From: SIG673 sp045638685
Lineage (GTDB): Bacteria > Bacillota > Clostridia > Oscillospirales > CAG-272
Reading direction: 5' to 3'
NCBI GenBank assembly: GCA_045638685.1
Contig: JAZUBT010000029.1
Coordinates: 1 to 43,186 of the forward strand
Length of the DNA stretch: 43,186 nt
The position numbers were made by a program, and so were the translations under genes. Shown piece after piece: positions 21,231 to 29,486 of this stretch; position 1 is the first letter of the stretch; each line of letters opens with the position of its first letter. The notes under the pieces are model-generated. The model had not been told where the DNA came from. It saw only the letters and a list, made by a program, of their open reading frames with translations, and made no database searches.

Positions 21231-22478
21231 ATGGTTAAGGAAAATATGGATTTTTTAAGCAGCTTTGACCCTGAGGTCGGAGAAGCTGTAAAGGCAGAGT
21301 GCGCGCGTCAGCAGAGAGGAATTGAGCTTATCGCTTCCGAAAACTTCGTTTCTCCCGCGGTAATGACGGCGGTCGGTTCTGTTCTCACCAACAAATACGC
21401 GGAGGGCTATCCCGCAAAGCGTTACTACGGTGGATGCGAGTGCGTTGACGTAGTAGAAACACTCGCCATTGAAAGAGCGAAAAAGCTTTTCGGCGCACAG
21501 TACGCAAACGTTCAGGCTCATAGCGGAGCGCAGGCAAACACAGCCGTTTACTTTGCTCTCATTAATCCCGGCGATACCGTTATGGGTATGAATCTTGCGC
21601 ACGGCGGCCACCTTACACAGGGTTCTGCGGTAAACATTTCGGGTAAGTACTATAACTTCGTTGCTTACGGTGTTACCGACGATACAAACGTAATCGACTA
21701 CGACGCCGTTGAGAGAAGCGCAAAGGAATGTCAGCCGAAGCTTATCGTAGCAGGCGCCTCCGCATATCCGAGAGTTATAGATTTTAAGAGACTTTCCGAG
21801 ATTGCAAAATCTGTCGGCGCATATCTTATGGTTGATATGGCTCACATTGCCGGACTTGTTGCCGCGGGACTTCACCCCTCCCCTGTTCCGTACGCCGACG
21901 TGGTTACCACCACCACTCATAAAACTCTCCGCGGTCCCCGTGGCGGTCTTATCCTTACCAACAACGAGGAAATAGCGACAAAGATTAACAAGGCTATATT
22001 CCCCGGTATTCAGGGCGGCCCTCTTATGCACGTTATCGCCGGTAAGGCGGTGTGCTTCGGCGAGGCATTAAAGCCGGAGTTTAAGGCATACCAGACACAG
22101 ATAGTAAATAACGCACAGACACTTGCAAGGAAGCTTCTTGACGAGGGATTTGACCTCGTTTCCGGCGGAACGGACAACCACCTTATGCTTGTTGACCTCC
22201 GTAAGTTCGGTATAACCGGTAAGGCTCTTGAAAAGCAGCTCGACGAGGTTTATATTACCGTAAACAAGAACGCAATTCCGAACGATCCCGAAAAGCCTTT
22301 CGTAACCAGCGGAGTAAGAATAGGTACTCCTGCGGTAACCTCCAGAGGCTTTAAGGAGGAGGATATGGTTGAGGTTGGAGCACTTATAAAGCTTACCGCA
22401 ACCGAGTTCGATACCAAAGCAGACGAGATAAGAGAAAGAGTTACCGCTCTTGTTAAAAAGCATCCTCTTTATTTCTAA
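21231..22478 (+). CDS. glyA: Serine hydroxymethyltransferase
   Basis: Interconverts serine and glycine with tetrahydrofolate, the main source of one-carbon units. The 415-residue length is typical of the bacterial enzyme. Family motifs are IELIASENFVS near the start, GYPAKRYYGGCECVD, HSGAQAN, VDMAHIAGLVAAGLHPSPVPYADVVTTTTHKTLRGPRGG with the PLP lysine at about Lys231, and GVRIGTPAVTSRGF. AAGGAG lies 8 bases before the ATG. It follows cysE-cysS, so serine use for cysteine and for one-carbon units is clustered. Confidence 0.97.
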   Translation: MVKENMDFLSSFDPEVGEAVKAECARQQRGIELIASENFVSPAVMTAVGSVLTNKYAEGYPAKRYYGGCECVDVVETLAIERAKKLFGAQYANVQAHSGAQANTAVYFALINPGDTVMGMNLAHGGHLTQGSAVNISGKYYNFVAYGVTDDTNVIDYDAVERSAKECQPKLIVAGASAYPRVIDFKRLSEIAKSVGAYLMVDMAHIAGLVAAGLHPSPVPYADVVTTTTHKTLRGPRGGLILTNNEEIATKINKAIFPGIQGGPLMHVIAGKAVCFGEALKPEFKAYQTQIVNNAQTLARKLLDEGFDLVSGGTDNHLMLVDLRKFGITGKALEKQLDEVYITVNKNAIPNDPEKPFVTSGVRIGTPAVTSRGFKEEDMVEVGALIKLTATEFDTKADEIRERVTALVKKHPLYF

Positions 22479-22594
22479 TATTAAATTTATAACCAAATCT
22501 TAAAAATGAATTTAAAGCTGCTGCCGAAACGCATACATGCGCCTCGGCTTAGCTGCTTAAAAATATATTTAAAAAAGAAAGAGAGTAGTAGTTT

Positions 22595-25500
22595 ATGAAA
22601 AAAAGAATAAGAATCCTTTCTGCGGTGTTAACCGTAATTATGATTTTGGGAATGCTTCCGCTTTCGCTTTTTGCGTTAGACGGTCCGATTCCCGTAGGCT
22701 CGAACGCACAAGTAGCGTACGAGGAAAGAACTCTTGACGAGATCAAGAACGGGCTTGGCAAAGCGGGTATGAAGCTTGTAATGTACTCAGACTTTTCAAG
22801 CGCTTTTACCTCTGTTAGCGGAGTAACCATTAAAAACGACAACAGCTTCTTTTCTTTTGAGAACGGTGTCCTTAAGCGTAACAAGACCGGCACAGCTCAG
22901 GACTATATAGAAGTCAAAAGCGATAATTTAACGTATGGAGACACCTACATCAGCTTCGACCTTAAAATGGGCAATGCCGGAAGAGTAACCCCCGGAAATC
23001 TTTTCAGCTTTGTTTCCTATAATCCTTCCGTATATAACGAGCATCTTTATCTTGACTATGACGGAAAGATTAAGCTCGGCGATGACATCGTCGGCTCACT
23101 CTCTAAAGATACCTACACGAGAATTTCTGTCGCGACAGACAGATTAAACGGCAAGGTATATTTTTACATAAACGACGTAGTGGTCAATCCCGAGGGAACC
23201 GCGTTTACCGCGCCGAACAACCACATCCGTCTTTTCGATACCAAAAAGAATATCGAGGCTGACGAGCTTTTCATCGACAACCTTGTTTTGGGTAACAAAT
23301 ATTTAATCGGCTCAGGGGCAACAACGTCCGAGGAAACCGTTAGAATTCAGTCTGACTTCACGGGAGCAAACGTAGGAGACGCCGTTATGCCCGGCGGAGT
23401 TCTTAACCTCGCAGCTTTCGGTGCTTTCAACACAGGGCTTGTTACAAGCTTAGATGAAAGCTCTGTTGTTTATGCTAACGACAGCGGCACAAAGGTTATA
23501 AGGTTTAACCAGAGCGACAACACATCAGTCGCTAAGCTTGTCGCAGAGTCCAGAAGCTCTAACAACTTCAGTGTTTCCTTTGATATAAAGTTAGGTGAAA
23601 CAACGGTTCAGAATGCTAGCCTCGTATCGTATAAATGTACCTTGCTGGACGAGACAAGATATGAGTTCCGGCTTCTTCAGGTTGAAGCTGACGGTAGGGT
23701 AAGAACCAGAAAATTTTCTACAAACGCCTGGGACGGCGCAGCCATCGGAACGTTATCACGCACGCAATATCATAACATCAGAGTAGATATTATAACCAGA
23801 GCGCTTGGAAGCAATAACGAGGCTATTTGTCTTTATTATTTTGATAACGTGCTGGTATACGTTGATAAATCCACAAATTATAGAGGTGCTACTTGGGCAA
23901 CCCCCGGACAAATGTGGATAGAAAACATCAGTATACTTAACACAAGCCATTCAAACCTCAGAGGAGAGCAGATAAAGAACTTCTCGGCTAAGTTCACCGG
24001 CCTCTATAACACCTTTACGGCTCCCTTTGTAAAGCACGCTTACGGCTTCTTAAAAGGAGCAGACGGCGTTCTCCGTTACTACGACGGTAAGGGCGGATAC
24101 GCTACCGAGGACTTCGTTCTCGGGAACACAAAATATATCGTTGATACCAACGGTGCGATACTCGACTCCTACGAAGTTAACAAAGATATGTTCACCTCGA
24201 CCGAGATAAAGGCAGGAGACAGAAGCTATATGAATGTTATAGAGACTCTTTCTCTAAATAATTTCACGTCGCGCCTCTATATGGATTTTGAAGACCAGGT
24301 TACGGGTCTTCTTCCGAGAGCGGAGTTTAGCGGAACGGAAGAAGCCGGAAACGTAACCAACGTACAGACCACGAGCATGCCTTCCTTAAAAGGAGGACGC
24401 GTTGAGTACAAAAACTTCAAACACGCTCTTGGAATAAGCGAGGAAAACGGTAATAAGGCGTTTTATTTCGGTTATGCGCCGAACACGGCGGTCGCAAGTG
24501 AAAACAATAACTACCTTGATGCTATACTTAATATTGAAGAAACCAGAGGGCACGACCTGCTTCTCAGCGTTGACTTCAAAATGGGCGGAAAGATTATTGG
24601 TGAGACGAAAGATTCGCTCCTTTTCTTTATTAACAGAGACGGAGCGATAAACGCCACTCCTACCGTTTGGGTATCGAACGTAGGCGGACTTTACCTTGAT
24701 AAAAATCTTTCACCGAACTCTCTTATCGGATATCTTTCCGATACAGAGTATACTAACATCACGGTACACGTAAAGCTTCAGGAAAACAAGTATTACGTTT
24801 ACTTAAACGACCTTCTTGTAAACCCCGAAGGAAACACCTTCCTTGAGCTTAACGAAAACGGCGTACATCCTGTTTCGGGAAAAACACCCGAGGAGTTTAA
24901 GCTTAATCAAGTTCGTATTTACAACACCAATGGCAACGATTCCGCAGATGCTCACGGTGGACTCCATGTTGATAACGTTATTTTAGCAACCCGTCCCCAA
25001 AGAGCTACACACAACACGGTTGAGCAAAATCTTTTTGCAGGCGCTTTCTCCACTATGACCCCCGGAAAAGGAATCGCGGCAAACGAAAGACTCGCAGGAG
25101 CCCAAGGCTTGACTAACGTTACTCTTTCAGCGTGCCAAGATCTTCCGAACGGATTTTTCTCCTATGCAAATGACGGAAACGATACGGTGCTCAAGCTCGG
25201 CAAGCCTTCGGGTGCATCCGATACCGGCAGCGCATACCTCAGTCTTGTAGGTCTTGGAGGATACATTGGGAAAAACTATTCCTTCTCTATTGACATCAAG
25301 ATGGGAAGCACGTCTCTCGGCCACGGATATTATCAACTTTTCAATGTAATACACAGAGCTTCGTCCAACACAACGGTTGGAAACGTTATCCTCAGAGCAA
25401 ACGGAAAGCTTGAATTTGGCGGCCAAGAGATTGGTTTTGCCTCTGCCGAAAAATATACGAGAGTAACACTGGATATCGCTTGTAACGAGGATACCGTAAC

Positions 25501-28411
25501 TCTGTATTTTTACGTTGACGGCGTGTTGAAGCACAAGGCTACGGTTGCTACCTCTCCGTGGGGAGCCGCAGAGAACTTCTACATAAGCGACGTTCAGTTT
25601 ATATGTGCTTACAGCAACCACAATGCTCTTACCAATATGAAGGAAAATGAGCTTTATATCAAAAACGTTTCCGCAAAATTCACTGACGGATATAACGACA
25701 GCACAAATCTTTCAAGCCCCTTCAGAAACTACACGGCGGGACTTGTAAAAACCGCAGGTATTACCCGTTTTTACAATGAGGACGGAACGTATAAAAAGCA
25801 AGACTTTACATTAAGCGGAGTTAATTACCTCGTTGGACTTAACGGCAACGTTCTCGGACGTGAAACCGACGGCATAGCGATGTATTATGCAAAATATTTC
25901 AGCAGCTCGTTTATCTACGGAACAGATAAAAACGTTAAGATTATGGAAGACCTCAGCGCCTCCGGCTTTGGTGATTCAACATCATATATAAAGCCATCAA
26001 GAGCCGCGTATAACACCGCGGTAAAGATAGACGGAGTTGACGCAAGATACTACGTATCATATATTAACCCCAATACCGGTGATAATTCGCAGGATAGCTA
26101 CTGGGATGTTGATACTCCTAATCAAAGAAATGCTTCAAATCTTGTATTTGACTTTGACATAATGCTCGATTCGTACAATTTCGGCGGAAGCTACGGAGCG
26201 TACGGAATTGTAACAGCTAAAGGCCTTGACATAGACGGCAACAGAGCAACGGTAGCAAACGACACGGTTCTTCTCGCTATCGACTCTAACGGTTGGCTTG
26301 AATCAAGCGGCAAAAAGCTTGTTCCGCTCAGTAAAACCGAGTTTACCAAAATTTCGGTTGCTGTAAGAACCCCGGATAGCGGAACAAATAACGGAAGCTT
26401 CGATATATACGTAAACGGCATTCTTATGGTTGAGAACTTACCGTTTGAATCCGGAATGTACGGACTTCAGGGATTCCGTAACTTCGAGACGAAAAATCAG
26501 ACGATAGGAATGTACGTTAAAAACGTTTCGCTGTATGACAAGGCAGATAAGCCTATGCAGTTCAGAACGATGGTGGACGGAACGGCGGTTCTCACAAACG
26601 ATCAGTCCAAGACTCCGGCGAAAGCTTCCGACCTTAAGAGCGGAACGGTAGAGGAAAACGGTATATCCAGATACTACGATTCTCTCGGTCTTCCGGTGAT
26701 AAACGGCTCCGTAATTATTGACGGCAGTGAATACGAAACCGACGAAAACGGAAAGATAGCCTGCGGTGAGCTTAGCCACTTCGGCACCTCGAACAAAGGA
26801 ATCTGTTCATCCTGTGGAAAAAAATCGGACGGCGTTTCCTCGCTTTACGGAAACAGCCTTATACTCGGCACTGACGTTAGGGTGGTATTCTATCTCGATT
26901 TAGATGCAGAAAAAATAGACGGACTTTCGATTGAAATAGGCAGAGAAACCGACTTTGCATCGGGTAACACCGTAAAAACACCCGTTTCCGAGCTCAAAAC
27001 GTTAACAACATCCGGAAAGAAGTATTATAAAGCTGAATTCGGTGTTCCCGGCAAGGATTTATCCGATATAATAAAGGTAAGAATCGTAAAAGCCGACGGA
27101 ACGGTCGGTACCGAATACACATATTCGGCAAAGAGCTATATAGACACGATCAAGAATAAGGAAACAAGCATCGTTTATTCCGCTGAGCTTAAATCACTTG
27201 TACGTGCGCTTGACGTATACGGAAATAACGCTTCGGCTGTCCTTGACATGCTTCCGGATATCTCGGTAAACGTTCCGGACAGTGAGGTCGATTGGAACAA
27301 GGTGCCCGATGCAACCGGAAACAGGAGCGATGACGAAAATATTCGACTCCACAGCTTCTCACTCGAGCTTAAGTCGAATATAAGATTACGTGTTTACTTC
27401 AGATTTAACAGTGAATCAATGGCACAGCTTGACGTTAGGGTTAACGACGAAGAGGTATCGGTAACAGAAACCTCGCTCCAAAACGTTTGGTGCGTTGAAT
27501 ATGCCGTAGCAGCTGCAAACCTTAATGACATCTTTACCATCTCAATAACGTCAGGCAACAGCTTCCTTAATTTTAACATTTCACCTCTCTACTATGCTAA
27601 GTTTATGTGTGAAAAGGCAGAGAGTGAAGAACAGAAGAACCTTATGAAGGCTATATATAAGTATTGGAACGAAGCGGAAATATACGTAAAATATACAAAC
27701 TCCGAGGATAATTCGATTATCGGCTCAGAGGAAGAGTGGAGCGTTCTGCAGGGAAAAACCTTGTATAGCTTCGGCGATTCTCTCGTCCAGGGATATCACA
27801 GCGGAAACGGCGTGCTCGACGGCCTTGCCGAAGCGTACGGTATGATTTATACCAAGTACGCAAAAGGCGGAGCTACTATTAACATGACCAACCCAAACAA
27901 TAATATTGTATATAAACAGATCGAGCTTGCATCCGACGTTTGTCCGGACTTCGTCGTATTTAACGGACTTACCAACGACGTCGGCCAAAATAGGCTTAAC
28001 TATCCCGCAGGAACTATAACCGAAGGCTTTAACAATACGTTTGATACCTCAACCTTCTGTGGCTCGTTTGAAGCAACGATTAAGCTGCTAAAGGAAAAAT
28101 ATCCGAATGCAAAAATCATATATGTAACTCCTCATAAAATGCCGTCCAGACACCTTGAGTCATTTAAACAGCTTGTTGACCTTGCTCTCGAAATGTGTGA
28201 AAAATGGGGTATTTCCGTTGCTAACGTCTATTATGATGGCAACATAGATACCACAAATAACGATCAGAAGGTAACATACAGTTACGATAACTATGATGAG
28301 GCTGAGGGTAACGGAAACGGAACACATCTTACCGGAAGGGCGTACAATATATTCTACGCTCCCATTGTTGGACGTGTTATGGCGGAGAGCATTATTGACC
28401 CCGAGAGTTAA
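22595..28411 (+). CDS. Giant secreted multidomain protein: LamG-like and wall-binding-like repeats, C-terminal SGNH hydrolase
   Basis: A 1938-residue exported protein with an N-terminal signal peptide (MKKRIR, hydrophobic core, LFALDG). Five beta-sandwich modules of LamG/concanavalin type follow at roughly 60-238, 248-448, 558-798, 808-1008 and 1097-1312, each carrying ISFDLKMG-like and KYYVYLNDLLVNPEG-like strands. Between them sit three segments patterned like cell-wall/choline-binding repeats (near 459-527, 1022-1092, 1332-1392; GVLRYYDGKGGYATEDF). A small Cys cluster (GICSSCGKK, about 1402-1411), two further beta domains (1415-1548, 1579-1695) and an SGNH hydrolase (1725-1938) end the protein. 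The hydrolase has GDSL Ser1729, GG1758-1759, GLTND (1791-1795) and His1911, but Asn1908 where Asp usually precedes His by three. It is probably a surface esterase on glycans. The ribosome binding site is weak and no promoter is evident. Confidence 0.85.
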   Translation: MKKRIRILSAVLTVIMILGMLPLSLFALDGPIPVGSNAQVAYEERTLDEIKNGLGKAGMKLVMYSDFSSAFTSVSGVTIKNDNSFFSFENGVLKRNKTGTAQDYIEVKSDNLTYGDTYISFDLKMGNAGRVTPGNLFSFVSYNPSVYNEHLYLDYDGKIKLGDDIVGSLSKDTYTRISVATDRLNGKVYFYINDVVVNPEGTAFTAPNNHIRLFDTKKNIEADELFIDNLVLGNKYLIGSGATTSEETVRIQSDFTGANVGDAVMPGGVLNLAAFGAFNTGLVTSLDESSVVYANDSGTKVIRFNQSDNTSVAKLVAESRSSNNFSVSFDIKLGETTVQNASLVSYKCTLLDETRYEFRLLQVEADGRVRTRKFSTNAWDGAAIGTLSRTQYHNIRVDIITRALGSNNEAICLYYFDNVLVYVDKSTNYRGATWATPGQMWIENISILNTSHSNLRGEQIKNFSAKFTGLYNTFTAPFVKHAYGFLKGADGVLRYYDGKGGYATEDFVLGNTKYIVDTNGAILDSYEVNKDMFTSTEIKAGDRSYMNVIETLSLNNFTSRLYMDFEDQVTGLLPRAEFSGTEEAGNVTNVQTTSMPSLKGGRVEYKNFKHALGISEENGNKAFYFGYAPNTAVASENNNYLDAILNIEETRGHDLLLSVDFKMGGKIIGETKDSLLFFINRDGAINATPTVWVSNVGGLYLDKNLSPNSLIGYLSDTEYTNITVHVKLQENKYYVYLNDLLVNPEGNTFLELNENGVHPVSGKTPEEFKLNQVRIYNTNGNDSADAHGGLHVDNVILATRPQRATHNTVEQNLFAGAFSTMTPGKGIAANERLAGAQGLTNVTLSACQDLPNGFFSYANDGNDTVLKLGKPSGASDTGSAYLSLVGLGGYIGKNYSFSIDIKMGSTSLGHGYYQLFNVIHRASSNTTVGNVILRANGKLEFGGQEIGFASAEKYTRVTLDIACNEDTVTLYFYVDGVLKHKATVATSPWGAAENFYISDVQFICAYSNHNALTNMKENELYIKNVSAKFTDGYNDSTNLSSPFRNYTAGLVKTAGITRFYNEDGTYKKQDFTLSGVNYLVGLNGNVLGRETDGIAMYYAKYFSSSFIYGTDKNVKIMEDLSASGFGDSTSYIKPSRAAYNTAVKIDGVDARYYVSYINPNTGDNSQDSYWDVDTPNQRNASNLVFDFDIMLDSYNFGGSYGAYGIVTAKGLDIDGNRATVANDTVLLAIDSNGWLESSGKKLVPLSKTEFTKISVAVRTPDSGTNNGSFDIYVNGILMVENLPFESGMYGLQGFRNFETKNQTIGMYVKNVSLYDKADKPMQFRTMVDGTAVLTNDQSKTPAKASDLKSGTVEENGISRYYDSLGLPVINGSVIIDGSEYETDENGKIACGELSHFGTSNKGICSSCGKKSDGVSSLYGNSLILGTDVRVVFYLDLDAEKIDGLSIEIGRETDFASGNTVKTPVSELKTLTTSGKKYYKAEFGVPGKDLSDIIKVRIVKADGTVGTEYTYSAKSYIDTIKNKETSIVYSAELKSLVRALDVYGNNASAVLDMLPDISVNVPDSEVDWNKVPDATGNRSDDENIRLHSFSLELKSNIRLRVYFRFNSESMAQLDVRVNDEEVSVTETSLQNVWCVEYAVAAANLNDIFTISITSGNSFLNFNISPLYYAKFMCEKAESEEQKNLMKAIYKYWNEAEIYVKYTNSEDNSIIGSEEEWSVLQGKTLYSFGDSLVQGYHSGNGVLDGLAEAYGMIYTKYAKGGATINMTNPNNNIVYKQIELASDVCPDFVVFNGLTNDVGQNRLNYPAGTITEGFNNTFDTSTFCGSFEATIKLLKEKYPNAKIIYVTPHKMPSRHLESFKQLVDLALEMCEKWGISVANVYYDGNIDTTNNDQKVTYSYDNYDEAEGNGNGTHLTGRAYNIFYAPIVGRVMAESIIDPES

Positions 28412-28480
28412 CCTGAAAAATCTTGAAAAACTCTTTACAGCTTCGGTAACTTTTTGAGATTATTTATATCTCCATATAAT

Positions 28481-28525
28481 AAAAAAGAGAGAACATTTCG
28501 GCAAAACCGATTTGTTCTCTCTTTT
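28481..28525. terminator. Strong bidirectional terminator
   Basis: AAAAGAGAGAACA and TGTTCTCTCTTTT form a 13-bp stem. T tracts follow on the plus strand, and A runs become U tracts on the minus strand. It lies between the giant gene and trmL, which are convergent. The remaining 28526-28664 shows nothing recognisable. Confidence 0.8.
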
Positions 28526-28664
28526 CTGTTCGTTTTTTGTGTATTCAGTTAAAACTGTGTATTAAGTTAAAATGCTTTCTTTTTGTCTTTCTTGTTCGAT
28601 GCACAATCAAGCCGTTTTATTGACGTTATCAATACACAATTAGCCACATAATGCTATATTTAAT

Positions 28665-29153
28665 TCAAAATCTTACGGTCGGATTATTTGTTAGACCCGC
28701 GTATCCCCATTGACGCAAAACCTCGTAAGCACCTATGGCAACCGAGTTTGAAAGGTTAAGACAGCGAAGCTCGTCTCTCATCGGTATTCTTACCGAACGG
28801 GAGGCGTTTTCTTCTATAAGCTTTTTCGGAAGTCCCGCGGTTTCCTTTCCGAAAACCAAAAAGCAGCGGTCGGGATAATTTATCTCGCTATGCACCGCGG
28901 TCGCCTTGGTTGAAAAGAAAAAGAGCGCTTCTCCCTTAGTTTTTTCGATAAAATCGTCAAGACTGTCGTAGTAGGTGATGTCGAGCTTGTCCCAATAGTC
29001 AAGTCCCGCGCGTTTAAGCTTTTTGTCGTCTATTTCAAAGCCCATCGGCTTTACAAGGTGAAGCGCCGCTCCCGTTACCGCGCAGGTACGGGCAACGTTT
29101 CCCGTGTTCTGAGGAATTTCAGGCTCTACGAGCACAAGGTTAAGATTTGCCAT
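28665..29153 (-). CDS. trmL: tRNA (cytidine(34)-2'-O)-methyltransferase
   Basis: A SPOUT-fold enzyme that 2'-O-methylates the wobble base of leucine tRNAs. The 162-residue length is exact for the family. Motifs are LVLVEPEIPQNTGNVARTCA (residues 6-25), LVKPMGF, CFLVFGKETAGLP (the knotted SAM-binding region) and IPMRDELRCLNLSNSVAIGAYEVLRQ at the end. AAAGGA precedes the ATG by 6 bases, and a promoter lies at 29238-29266. It reads away from secA. Confidence 0.95.
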   Translation of the reverse strand: MANLNLVLVEPEIPQNTGNVARTCAVTGAALHLVKPMGFEIDDKKLKRAGLDYWDKLDITYYDSLDDFIEKTKGEALFFFSTKATAVHSEINYPDRCFLVFGKETAGLPKKLIEENASRSVRIPMRDELRCLNLSNSVAIGAYEVLRQWGYAGLTNNPTVRF

Positions 29154-29237
29154 TTTTAGTCCTTTCGTTGGTTAAATCTAACCGGCGGCCTTGAGCTTAA
29201 AGCGCAAAGGCTTCCGATTTACTTGTTTTCGAAAGGT

Positions 29238-29266
29238 ATTATAGCACAAAAATCGCGATTTATCAA
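29238..29266 (-). promoter_or_regulatory. Promoter of trmL
   Basis: TTGATA, 17 bases, TATAAT on the minus strand, about 85 bases before the trmL start. Confidence 0.7.
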
Positions 29267-29358
29267 GACCTTTCTGTTTTTTCCGGCAATGCATTTTGAC
29301 AAAACAGTATTCAATAGTTAAAATATTCTTTAAAACTTAAAATTTTTACAAAATATTA

Positions 29359-29387
29359 TTAAGTATTTCTATTTTATGTTATATAAT
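29359..29387 (+). promoter_or_regulatory. Possible promoter of secA
   Basis: TTAAGT, 17 bases, TATAAT on the plus strand. The -10 is perfect and the -35 weak. It leaves about 95 bases of leader with no recognised SecM-like or riboswitch element. The region between 29267 and 29358 is AT-rich and shows nothing else. Confidence 0.4.
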
Positions 29388-29486
29388 GATTATAATTATT
29401 CTTATTTTTGCGCGACGCGTGTGTATAAAGCGCGTTGTAATAAATCGCTTTGTAATTTAGCATAATAATCAAAAACGGAGATAAAA

